Program-made: the position numbers and the translations under genes
In this document: positions 1 to 10,653 of the stretch, piece after piece
Position numbering within the stretch: the stretch's first letter is position 1
Layout: the number at the start of each line of letters is the position of its first letter
The notes under the pieces: model-generated
Database searches by the model: none
Seen by the model: the letters and a program-made list of their open reading frames with translations, nothing else
Told to the model about the DNA's origin: nothing
Assembly: GCA_028564705.1 (NCBI GenBank)
Contig: JAPXFQ010002924.1
Span: 2,509,001-2,573,000, forward strand
DNA: 64,000 nucleotides
Direction of reading: 5' to 3'
Origin: Apricaphanius iberus
Taxonomy: Eukaryota > Chordata > Actinopteri > Cyprinodontiformes > Aphaniidae

Positions 1-94
1 CATGCACCCTTCATGTAGATGTGTTCAAAACATGAGCAGGTGTCGGGTTAATTAGCCTACAGTTCTAACCTTTTCGTGCTGGCTTCCCTCTCAG

Positions 95-3000
95 TTCCAC
101 CTACACCGCCTGGTGTCAAGTGTCAGATGAGATGTACTCAAGAGCAGATTCCCACAGGTAGATTTGACCCTGGATTGACCTTGTGGCATGGTCTGACCTT
201 ACATTAGGAGCAATTCTTATTAAATTTGGTGGTAATTGTCTGTTTTATTTTCAGAACATTAGGAAATGCATTTCAACAAGAGGCCAGTGTGGAAATACGG
301 CAAGTTTTAGATGAACACTCCAAAAGAAAAAGACCTGTGTGTAATTTCCTGTTTACTTTTGCATTAAAATGTTTTATTGTAAAGTCTGGTTATATTCTAA
401 TATTTATTAGAGCCTTCTTGTGTTTTGATAGCTTGACAGTGCCATTGAAAGGACAGGAAAACTTTTTACAGCTAACTGGAATGAGCAACTCAAGGTAGGT
501 TTCCTTTTTTCTTATTAAAAACAAGGATGAATGAGGTGGTGAATTTACTTGAGATATAATCATCTGTATTGTAAATGAAGGAAAGTAAAGTCATAAAAAG
601 GTCCTTCTCTAAGAACTTCTGAGCTCAAGGATGATATTTCAGACAAAATCGGTAAAGTAGAGATGGAGGTGTAGCTGGAACATGGAGATTTTGAATTTTT
701 TACACTGTTTCTGAGCCTTGCAAAGCCCAATGTTGGGTAAATCACCAGGATGTCCTCTTCCTTGATGGATGGAATGAAAAAAATCTGTGGAAATGGCCTT
801 TTAACCCTTCCAGGAAGAAACAATTGTTTTGTGAAAGTCATTGTTATTTTTTTCCCTAAGATTAACTACTAACCTATTACTAACTGCAAGTATGTACATC
901 AATTTTTACTCATGACAAGTTTTTTTTTCTTCTCATCATCCCATGTTTGTGTTATATATTAAATATATCCAATTAAATTTTACCAGCTTTAATTATGGCA
1001 CTTTCGTTTAAGTATATGGCACATTTTAAGTCTCTAAAAAAAAACTAAAAATTGTTACCGGCAATTACTTCCGTCAGAGTGATCTCTTTTAAAAGTTTTA
1101 GATCAGTTAGGATTGCTAAGATTATTTCTACATTATTATTTCTATTATTGCTACATGCTTGCTCAGTATGAGGTGTTGCTGTGGTTGGAGTCTGCATGTT
1201 CAGGGCACAACCTCATGTCAGTGACTCAATGCAATCTACTGGGATTCCTTACATAGAAAACTTTTAACTGATTGGAATGTGTGTATAATTGTATTGAAAG
1301 GACTTTTGTTGTAAAGTGGCTTGAGATAACATTTGTTGTGAATTGGCGCTATATAAATAAAAGTTAATTGAATTGTATTTGATAAATGCCAAAGTAATGA
1401 GATGGAACAAAATCTAAGTTCATGTTTTGTGCTTCACAAAGTCCTGATCTCTGAACTTTGTGAGCAGAGCTGAGAAGGTGTGTAAGAGCGACACAACCTA
1501 CGAAGCTAACTCAGTATCATCAGTTCTATCAGGAGGAGTGGGCTAAAATTTCAGAAAACTATTATGAGAGGCTTGTGGAAGGAACCTTAAGTCATATAGT
1601 TTAAAAAGATATTCAAATGCTATGATAGAATATGTAAACTTTTTAAAATGTGTATATGTATATTTGTGTGTGTGAACTATTTTACATAATATTGGCATTT
1701 AACAAATTGAAGTAATTTGGTTAGTATTTAATTAAACAAGGTTTTAACTGCAATCTTTAGTAAAGCATCGTATTCTGTTATGAGATTAAAAAAAAAACTT
1801 TGAAAAGAATGGCAACAGCACAGTTCAAAGTTTAATCCCTCCTTTATTTACATATGATTTAACTTAGGTATGGCCATTTGTACAATCTTTATAACTTCAC
1901 TCTTTATTCCTGAAAGCTCTATATTACCACTCAGGAGAAACAGGTGGATTCATAATTTTTCACCGATGTCAGCCTTAGAAGAGATAACCACATCTTCACT
2001 TTTTCTGAAAAAGCGAAGGAATGCAAATTTAGCTGATATATTCATACCTTCTACAATGATATTTTCTTACATTTTCTTACAACAAAACTGCGAAGGGTGC
2101 AAATTGGAAAAAAAACTTTACTGATTACAAAAATGTTATAAAATGAATTTGATTTGACGAGTGTTTATTATATTTAGATAAAAGATTTTCCTTCATCTTC
2201 TGGGCGTTTGAAGTGATAAAACGTTATGTTGTTCTGGTTTCCTCTGCTCAAAACAGCTGAAAAAGAGATTGCATGGGCTAACAAGAGAACACGAGGCCCT
2301 CGTCAACTATCTAGAAAACAACAAGCACATCAGCACTGAGAAAGAAAAACAAAAGGTACAGAACACTGTTCTTAAACTGCTTTCATCTCAGCTAGCATCC
2401 AGACGAGATTTGTTTATGGTAAAGCTGTCAATGTGTTTGTTAAAGATTGTAATTTAAATGGGTTTTCTCAGCAGATGTGTAACAGGCTGACTAAGTCAGC
2501 AGAGCAGCAGTCCAGAGTGGATAAATATTACTTTAGTGTCAACATGGAGGGTCATCAGATGAGACTGAAGTGGCAAAACACTCTAAAAAACTGCTATCAG
2601 GTGGGAAAAGATTTACTGAATTCTATAATTTATCTAGCTCCTTATTTATGTAGAATAACTAGAATCAGTGAGGAAAAACACAACGTATTTCAGTAGAGGG
2701 TTAAACACCTATAAGATCTCAGATGTTCGAACATTCACGTCATGCAGTCAACTCATTGTAGTCTGCTACTTTAACTGCAGCAAGATATAACGGCAAGTCT
2801 TGATGGTAACGTGCAAAAGTGTTCCCTCCCTGTGAGCATTTTCATATTTTGTTACTTTAAAACCAAACATTGTAAAGTATTTTTAAGGGATTTTTAATTT
2901 GAATGACCAGAACATGGTAGTGCATAATTGTAAAGTTTACAGTAAGTATCTCAAAAGTATAGATTTTTATTCACGCTTATGCCTCAACAACAGCAACACG

Positions 3001-6000
3001 TTTTTTTCCGGGTATTTCTTTAGTAGGTGTGCACCTCACAGGACTCAATATTTTGTCTATTCTTGATTTATCAGATTGGATTCATATCATTTGATCACAG
3101 TATGAATTCTCAAATTTTTCCACTTCCCGATTGCATTTAGATCTAGCCTTTGACTTGTCCATCAAGTTTAAGCTATGTTATTATAGCTTTCGCTTTATTT
3201 TCAGGGTCAATGTACTGCTGAAAGGTCAACCTTAGTTCCAGTCTATCATCCTTTCATCTAACCATCTCTCCAGTCGCTGCTGAAGAAATAATTTCCCACA
3301 TTCAGATACAGTTTAAAGTGATGAACAGCACAGTATTCCTCAACACATAGTATTTTGAATGCAGGCCAAAAAATTATGTTGTTTTTTTTTATCATGTGAA
3401 CAGAGAAGACTTTGTCTCTCTGTGCTTATGTATCACTTGTTATAGCTTTCATTAAATAAATAATTTTAAAAAAACGTTTTTCTTGGTGCTCTTCCATTAA
3501 AGCCGGGTTTGCAAAGACCACTACTGTTAGGTAAAAAATAGTGGTTGACCTAGAAAGAATCACACACAAGGGTAGGAGAGAAAGTGCAATCAATTGAGCT
3601 CTGCAGAGGGAGATAGGATGAGTTTTTTGCAGATGGAGACCAGGAGAATACTGTGGTTGACCGTGTCTGTCTGTTCTCCTATCAGCTTCTCAGCTAGTCT
3701 CCTGGTCACTCCTGGCCTCAAAGGGGCATCCCCTCTGCAGTCTCTCTTTATTTAGTAACAGTTCATTAACATATTAAAAGAACAGGATGTCATGCAAAGG
3801 AGCATATGACTGAAACCAAATGACATTTAAAAAGTACGTTTGAACTATGTGATAAAGAAAGACACCCTAAGAATTTAATAACACAACATTATTATTTAAC
3901 CTAACAACTACAAACAGATCTAACTTTACTTTAAAAAATAAGGAAATATTTTGAGTTGGTGTGGCACTCAATCAAATATTTGTGGCGTCATTAGCCTAAT
4001 TTAATTGAAGTTTGATATATATTGTGTCCTGTAAAGCTATTGATCCCAATCGTTTCAGCTTCTTCCTCGAAAACAGTCTCAGAAACAATTAATAATTGAT
4101 TACAACTATTTAACGTCTTCTAATATCCACTATAAAAAACATGACGTAATTTTTATGTTTTTATTTAAATAAAATTTAAAAATCAGTTAATAATAGCAAT
4201 TTAAACAACCACGTTTTTTGGGAGCAGTGATGGTTATAAAGTCTCATATAGCTCCTGGGAGGAAGGACCTGCAATCGTTTTATGCGTGCACCTACATGTG
4301 TAGCAGTCTGTCACTGAAGCAGCTCTGCAGTTCTGCAACAGCTTTGTGGAAGGTGCGGCAGAATGTTTTCAACAGTGATGCTAATCATGAGCTTGTTTAT
4401 GAAGCCGGTATTTCTGATTTTCACAGATCACACAGGAGCTGGAGAAGCATCGAATTGAAGTTCTGTTCAACCTGTTGAGCAGATATAACCTCCACATGTC
4501 CACCTTTAGTGAAACTATTAAACATGTAAGAAACACCTCTCTGTATCCAGTTCACACATATAAATAGACTCTCTGAAAGAACAACTGTTAGCCTGTGGCT
4601 ACTTCTCCTGCTTTCAGGGCCAAAAGCAGATAGAACAAACCGTCCAAAGGGTCGACATGGATAAGGACATACAAACCCTGGTAGATGAAAGTTGCAACAC
4701 AACTGAAGACAATAAAATAGAGTTTTTGATGGCTGATTATTTTGTAAGTATTTTGTTTTGCTCTGAGATGTTGTATGCTAAAGAAAAATACCTTCCTGCA
4801 GAGAGCTGTTGTTCCCTGTTCATTCAGAATTTTAAACACATCCATCAATCTACTTATTGTATTAAAGGACCTGGCATAAAATGTGCAGTAACTTAATTGT
4901 TGTGAGTATTGCATGTTTGAATTAAATACCCTAGTAGTTGATGTTAATTCATCATAATTTCAACCAGATTTTCAAATGTGACCAGTGATTAGAATAAAAG
5001 TAATGATGCCTTTTTAAGTGCACACTTTAAATGTTTAGCCTTTAGCCAGATATTTAGATCCATGCATTTTTCCATGCAATCTGATTAGCTCCTTGTCATC
5101 ACTGAAGAAAAAAAATATCCCCAGAGCATGATGATGCCATCGCCATGTTTCACCTGATAGGGATGGTGTCCTCGTAGCAATGTGCAATGTTAGTTTTCTG
5201 TTTAGTGATGGTCCCATTTGAAAACAGTACCTTCTTTCGCATTTGTCCTACAAACACAACTGATAACCTAACAAATGCTGTGTTTAAGTTTTAACTGTGT
5301 TTAATATGGAAAAAAAAATCTTAATCAACTAGTCTCTATATGAAAAAGTAATCCATGCATCCATTATTTGTGCAGCTTATCCATGAAGGGGCGCTGGTGC
5401 CTAACTCCAGCGGTTGTTAGGCGAGGGGCGGGTGAACCCAGTCCATTGCAGGGTAACATAGAGACAGACAGAATAAACAACCATGCATGCATACACTCAT
5501 CCCTAATTACAATACAGAGAGACCAATTAACCTAACAATTATCTTTTTGGACTGTGGGAGGAAGCTGGAGAACCCGGAGGGAACCCACACATGCACAGGG
5601 AGAACATGCAAACCCAATTTAGAAAGACCCCAGGCTGGGATTCGAACTCTCGTTGCTTCAAGGCAACAGTGCTACCAAATGTACGAACGTGTAGCCATGA
5701 AAAAGTAATTGCCCTCTTGTTGTTGCCCCCATTAGCTCCTATTAAATGTTTGCAAGTATAAAATGTCTCCAAGGAGGAATTTGAGCTGACTTCTCTTGAA
5801 AGAACTGTTTTGATTTAGCCACACTGATTAATTTGAGCTTGAATGGCTTGTTTATGGTCATGCAATAGCACCGCAGTTGTACCTAAGTCCAGACTTTGAC
5901 TAAACCTCTCCAGACCTTTCATTTTGGTTTTAACTCTCGTCATAAGAGCCCTTTTTCACAGGAGTCTGATGGATCATTAAGATGTTTTGGGGGAAATACG

Positions 6001-9000
6001 AGTGTTTTTTTTGGCCACAGTGGTTTACTTGAGTCTCTAAAGCCTTAGAATGGGCTTCGGGAAACTTTCCCGACTAAAAGAAATCTTTTATCTTACTTGT
6101 CATACCGGGTTTTTTGGGGCTTGTTTTTTTTTAGTTATTCTTGATTCTAAAGGTGAGATAAGGGCATTGAACCAAAAGTATGGTTAATTCATTAAAGTTA
6201 AAGTTAAGAAAGTTTGAAAGACGAGTTTTAGGGACATATATTTGTTCTCAGCACTGTAATTTTACTTACATAATTATTAGTGTTTTTGGGGGATACACTT
6301 ATACCATTACCATTCTGATGGAGTTAACCAATACTATCAACAGATACTTAAAATGTGGACAAAAATTTCATAGAAAATGTTTCTCTTTCACTTTAAAGTT
6401 TAGTTTTGTCTTTAATTTTTAAATCTAATTCACCATAATTTGTTGTAACAAGCAAAGAAGAAAATAAAACCTGTCTCCCAACGTATTGCATTTTTTTGTG
6501 TGGTAGAAGTATCGGTACTCGGTATTGGCAAGTACTCAAAAGCCAAGTATTGGTATTAAATCAGTCTGAAAAAATTGGTATCCTTGCATCCCTAGTGTTT
6601 TTAATATTAAATACTGAACTAGGGTCATGGCTTGTACTGATGTGAACTCCTATATTTATTACCTTGTCCATTCAGGAGGAGGATAGCAAATCACTGATGA
6701 CTAAAGACAGAAGAAGAGAGGCGATAAAACTGAAACTCAAGCGTCTAGAAGAAAGCATTACAAAAACAAAGAAAGACTGTGAAGGTAAGTTAAATATCTT
6801 TAACCTTTTACAGGGGACTCACATGAGGTTTTTTGGTTCCTTTCTAATTTGAGTGTTAACGCAGAAATTGAAAAACTGATCAAGACCTACGCTGAAAACC
6901 CATCTGTTTCAAGCCAGAAGAACCTTGAGGAAACTGAAGAACTTTATGATGAGGTAAATGAGCTATTATGCAATAGTGTTCCTAAAGACTTCAGCTTTAT
7001 AGAGGTGGGAAATTAGACTTTCTCAAGTATTCACTAATGCTATTTGTTACCTGCAGAATACTCTCAAACTGGACCTCCTGGAGGCTACTTATTACAAACT
7101 CTCATTATGCCTCCCTGAATTTGAAGAGAAACCGAAGACAATTCAACGATTTGGTTGCAGCATTTTTAAATGGAAAGATAAGGTAAGGGCGATGTAAAAT
7201 GCAAATGTTAGTATGAAATATACCAGCCTTGCATGAAGCGTTTGTAACATGAATGCAAATGCAACAAATTGACTTAATAATGGACACTTTTCAAAAGATG
7301 AGAACATAATTAGACTCATTTCAGTCGTAGATCTTTGAAAACTGAAGAATATGATTTTTTTCTCAAATGTGTATATGTAGATTGTTTGTTGATGTAATGA
7401 AAATACCATTTGGTGTAACACCTGCTAAGTAAAGAAGCGTTATATATTTATATATACATTTTTAAACAACTGGGGAAAGAAATTACATTTTAAGACATAG
7501 TTAATTTTAACAAAATCACAAGAGGCAAAATTATAGATACCCTGCTGCCAATACTTAGTACTATCTCCTCCTGCCAGCACTTAATTTTCTCCTTAGCAAT
7601 TGCTAGGATTTCCGCAAAAGGGAGAGAAAACATTAACCATTCAAAAGTCTTAAATTTGCTTACCTATTTTCTTAAATCTAAACAGGCATGGAAAATATTC
7701 AGTCAGATGTGAAAAATGTTACGCATTTCCAGGGGTCTTTTTTCCTTCTCTCATTTCTAAAGTACAAAATACATATATAATTAATAAATGTAGGGGATTT
7801 TTTTATTATACTTTTTTACAATGATTCACATTTGAAAGATGGTTCATCCCTAATTTGCCAAATCACAATTAGATTTTTGGAATTTTTGGTTTTTGACTGA
7901 CACTTGTTAAAAAAACCAAGAAAAAAAGATTAAAAAAAAAGATTTTACTACAATATTGGACTTTGAATTGAAGTTGAGCTTGATTTGTTCTTTAACTGGA
8001 TCTGGTAAAAACTAAAACTGCTTTTTTGGGGATTTTTGCTATACAGACTTAATAAAGGTACCAATATCAGAAGAACTCTAAAGAATATACATACAGCTTT
8101 ATAATTTTCTAATAATTTACAGGTCATTGATATTAGTATCGCCCTGTGATGGACTGGCGACCTGTCCAGGGTGTACACCGCCTCTCGCCCGTTGACAGCT
8201 GGAGATAGGCACCAGCCCCCCCGCGACCCGTTGACAAATAAGCAGTTCAGAAAATGGATGGATATTAGTATCCCTACAGTAAAATGTCAAAATGTTTTAA
8301 AATATTTTTTGGAGGATGCAGACACGTAAAAATGTAAAATCTTATGTTAAACACTAAATATCAATCTTTAACTAAACCCGATTTTTTGCATCCAGTTATT
8401 TACAACATATTAACCCAACCTGGCGTGCTTTTTGTTATCAGCCATTTATTTCTGGAAGTATGCAGTAACGTCACTATTTTTGATCCACTTCATGCAGTTA
8501 TTCTATATTTCTTTCTTCCCCTTAAAGGTAAATAATGGAGTCCTACCCTCTCTTTTCTCTAAGGACTGTGAGCATAGCATCGTTCAGCTTACTCGTCCGG
8601 TAAAACTTAGAAGGACGCCTTTAAGGAATCGACAATCACTGAGAGCTTCCTTTATTTATAAAGGACCACTTCAGATTCCATCAGAGCAACCAGTGAAGCT
8701 TGCACCGAATGCTACTGACCAGGTCACTTCTACAACCACTCAGGAGACAGTGGAATGCAGTGGGAGCACTGGAAACGAAGCACAGCCTCCCAGAGATGAT
8801 GCCAAAGGAGAAGGTAGTTCATTCAGCACATCCCAGAATAGTTTTCTGTCCTATTACATCTGATTATGTGCTATGAACTTAAATATATAAAATATATATA
8901 TTTAACAGATTCATGTATATTTAACAGGTGAAAAAGCAGCCAGACCGACGAGTATTGGAAAATGTAAAGCCCTGTACAGTTTCACACCTGGACACAATGA

Positions 9001-9230
9001 CGAACTGGCTTTTAAAGAAGGTAAGCTCTTCCCTTAAAGCTGATCATCTAATTAACGACTGAACTCTTTGCTGAAAAATCTTTTGTTTCTTAGGTGATGT
9101 TCTGGACATTTATAAAAAGGAAGAAAATGGCTGGTGGATTGGCGCTCTCAATGAACAAAAAGGCCATTTCCCATCAACCTATGTTGAGGAGTTACCTATA
9201 CTGAACACCATCAAATCATCCGATGTCTGA
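95..9230 (+). CDS. nostrin: Nostrin (nitric oxide synthase trafficking F-BAR/SH3 protein), 3' thirteen coding exons
   Basis: This is an adaptor that binds endothelial NO synthase and dynamin at the plasma membrane and caveolae and drives their internalisation (family knowledge). Thirteen exons join in one open frame of about 498 residues: 95-157, 255-336, 432-494, 2257-2355, 2475-2600, 4427-4525, 4618-4743, 6676-6784, 6865-6953, 7057-7182, 8528-8813, 8928-9020, 9094-9230 (TGA). All have AG/GT borders and consistent phase. Exons 1-7 are the C-terminal two thirds of the F-BAR helical domain (WNEQLK, LKWQNTLKNCYQ). Exons 8-9 are the charged coiled HR1-like stretch (KLKLKRLEE). Exon 11 is a Ser/Thr/Gln-rich linker that appears longer than the human one. 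The last two exons form the SH3 domain (ALYSF, ENGWW, FPSTYVEEL). The roughly 70 N-terminal residues lie upstream of the window. The neighbour spc25 is convergent, as in mammals. Confidence 0.93.
1190..1382 (+). repeat. 3' end of a teleost LINE/SINE-type retroposon in a nostrin intron
   Basis: The segment ends with the widespread fish retroposon 3' signature of a short GGCGCTATATAAATAAAA box followed by imperfect TTGAATTG tail repeats. No protein-coding part is present. It sits in the intron between exons 432-494 and 2257-2355, in the same orientation as nostrin. The family was assigned from memory of common fish repeats, without a library search. Confidence 0.55.
2815..3460. mobile_element. 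Decayed Tc1/mariner-like fragment in a nostrin intron
   Basis: The sequence resembles a common fish Tc1-like terminal and internal region: a 'TTCATATTTTGTTACTTTAAA'-type start, an 'agtgcataattgtaaag' box, then an antisense transposase-like stretch. No intact reading frame remains. Related fragments are seen at 5030-5250, 5800-6000 and 63060-63190. The ends are not sharp, so the coordinates are approximate. Confidence 0.45.
5030..5250. mobile_element. Decayed Tc1-like transposase fragment (antisense)
   Basis: The stretch 'catgatgatgccatcgccat' and the following 'gtttcacctg ... gggatggtg' correspond, on the minus strand, to a common Tc1-like transposase segment in fish genomes. Frames are broken. 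It lies in the nostrin intron between 4743 and 6676. Confidence 0.45.
5385..5690 (-). repeat. Dispersed teleost LINE-type repeat, 3' portion, antisense to nostrin
   Basis: This contains the very common fish motifs 'ttggactgtgggaggaagc', 'gggagaacatgcaaaccc' and 'gctgggattcgaac'. The same family appears in the other orientation at about 8128-8265 and, more diverged, at 34345-34545. The short frames inside it are fortuitous. I am confident that it is a dispersed repeat but not of the exact superfamily. Confidence 0.6.
6480..6600. repeat. Fragment of a dispersed repeat with 'GGTATTGG' and 'GCATCCCTA' end
   Basis: A run rich in 'cggtattggcaagtactcaa' words ends at 'gcatccctag'. This is typical of the terminal part of a non-autonomous hAT-type element in fish. 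The matching other end was not found, so it is a remnant in the intron before nostrin exon 6676-6784. Confidence 0.35.
8128..8272 (+). repeat. Dispersed teleost LINE-type 3' end with ATGGATGG tail
   Basis: The segment reads 'ctgtgatggactggcgacct', then 'ctggagataggcaccagc', and ends in 'gaaaatggatggat'. This is the standard 3' end of an abundant fish retroposon. It belongs to the same family as 5385-5690 but lies in the opposite orientation. It sits 250 bp upstream of nostrin exon 8528-8813. Confidence 0.65.
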
Positions 9231-10653
9231 ATGATTGGACTGTAAATGGAGAAAAAGAACAGTTTCTAACGTCATATTTCATTGTTTTACAAAAATGCTT
9301 TACACTTTCAGAATGTTTGTGATTTCCTTTTATGTTCGGGATTATTGTGTTTTTTTTGTTTTTTAACTTTTCTAACAAAATTTGTATTTTACCTATATTT
9401 ACAATACATGATGTACAAACAAACTAAGAGGGTGGAAATACTTTGAGAGCATGTATGATGGATAAAATATTTTTTTGGTGTCCTCGAGTCACCTGTGTAT
9501 ATGATCTGTTCATATTTACAGGGCTGGTACATTTATACAGAATCCACCAACCCGCTTGATCACTGCAATTTGGGTGTTTAATGGGGATAATCTGATATGG
9601 GTCAATGCACCTGGGTTGGATTCAGATCAATTTTGGTATCTCTAACACGGTGACTCGAGGCCAAGGGTGGAATGATGGGTAAAATATTTTTGATGTCTTC
9701 AAGTCACCTGTGTATAATGTTCTGTAATGTTATGAGAGCACCACAATATTATCCTCTGCTTGCTGTATAATAATAAACATTCACACGGGAAAGGAGTTTG
9801 GGTATCTCTGGCTGGACAGCTCCCATGAAACCACTCTTCTATCTGGTTTAGAGGAGTTGATAAGCGGGGGGGGGGGGAGGCCTGACGGTGAGACTTGGCC
9901 CGTCTCATCCTTCACGCTTCTCTTTGCCTATAATTAGAGTGAGAGCTGACCAGCTGACGAGAGTCCGCCGTGGGGTTTGTGCACGATCGCCCAGCCGCGT
10001 TAACAGGTCTGACCGAGACGTGACTGGCTCTCCACTCTTAAGTGTCAAAGGTGAGATGCTGTGATGAAAACTTAATGCCTGTTTGATGAAGCATTGCTTT
10101 GCTAAATTGCATTTGTGTGGCGGAATAAAAAGGACACATATATTCTAGCACAATAAGCAGTCTCTGGTGTCCTTTCTTTCTTCTTTTTATATTGTGTGTG
10201 CCGATCCACTAAGATCCTGGGTAAAAATTTCACAAAAAAATGTAATTTATTACATTAACAGGCAAATGATATACAGACAGGGGGAGGGTCATTTATTCTT
10301 GTGCTGTTTGTAAAATAAAAACTGATTTCAAACAAAAATAAATGAAAGCTGTTCACATATAAATGATTAGTTACGTTTCAAGATTTAATTTTGCTCCAGG
10401 TTAAAGTCAAGGATGTGAAATTCCACCATGTATAAAAATGTATTAAGTTATAAAGCCACCAAGCTCTTCTTAACGAGGCAGAAATTGTGTTTTAAAACAT
10501 GACACACTTAAAATCAAAATTGTCATTGTTTCAATGGAGATGACAGTTTGATTACAGATTGATTATCCTTCTCCTATCATATTCCAAGTGATCATCCTTT
10601 AATTCAGTTTGCAGTAGAAACACCACAGCCTTTCGTTGGCAAAGTGTCCAATT
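9231..10653. other. Convergent nostrin/spc25 intergenic region with nostrin 3'UTR
   Basis: No coding exon was found here. An AATAAA at 9772-9777 is a plausible nostrin polyadenylation signal, and a second lies near 10123. A segment of about 60 bp (9447-9515) recurs in diverged form at 9671-9730. A GC-richer patch with a G9 run (about 9865-10050) was not recognised. Confidence 0.6.

Noticed and set aside
9740..10170. Possible solo LTR (GC-richer patch, AATAAAA and 'gtctctggtgtcc' words)
   Set aside because: No TG...CA ends, no target duplication and no internal coding part could be shown; left unclassified.
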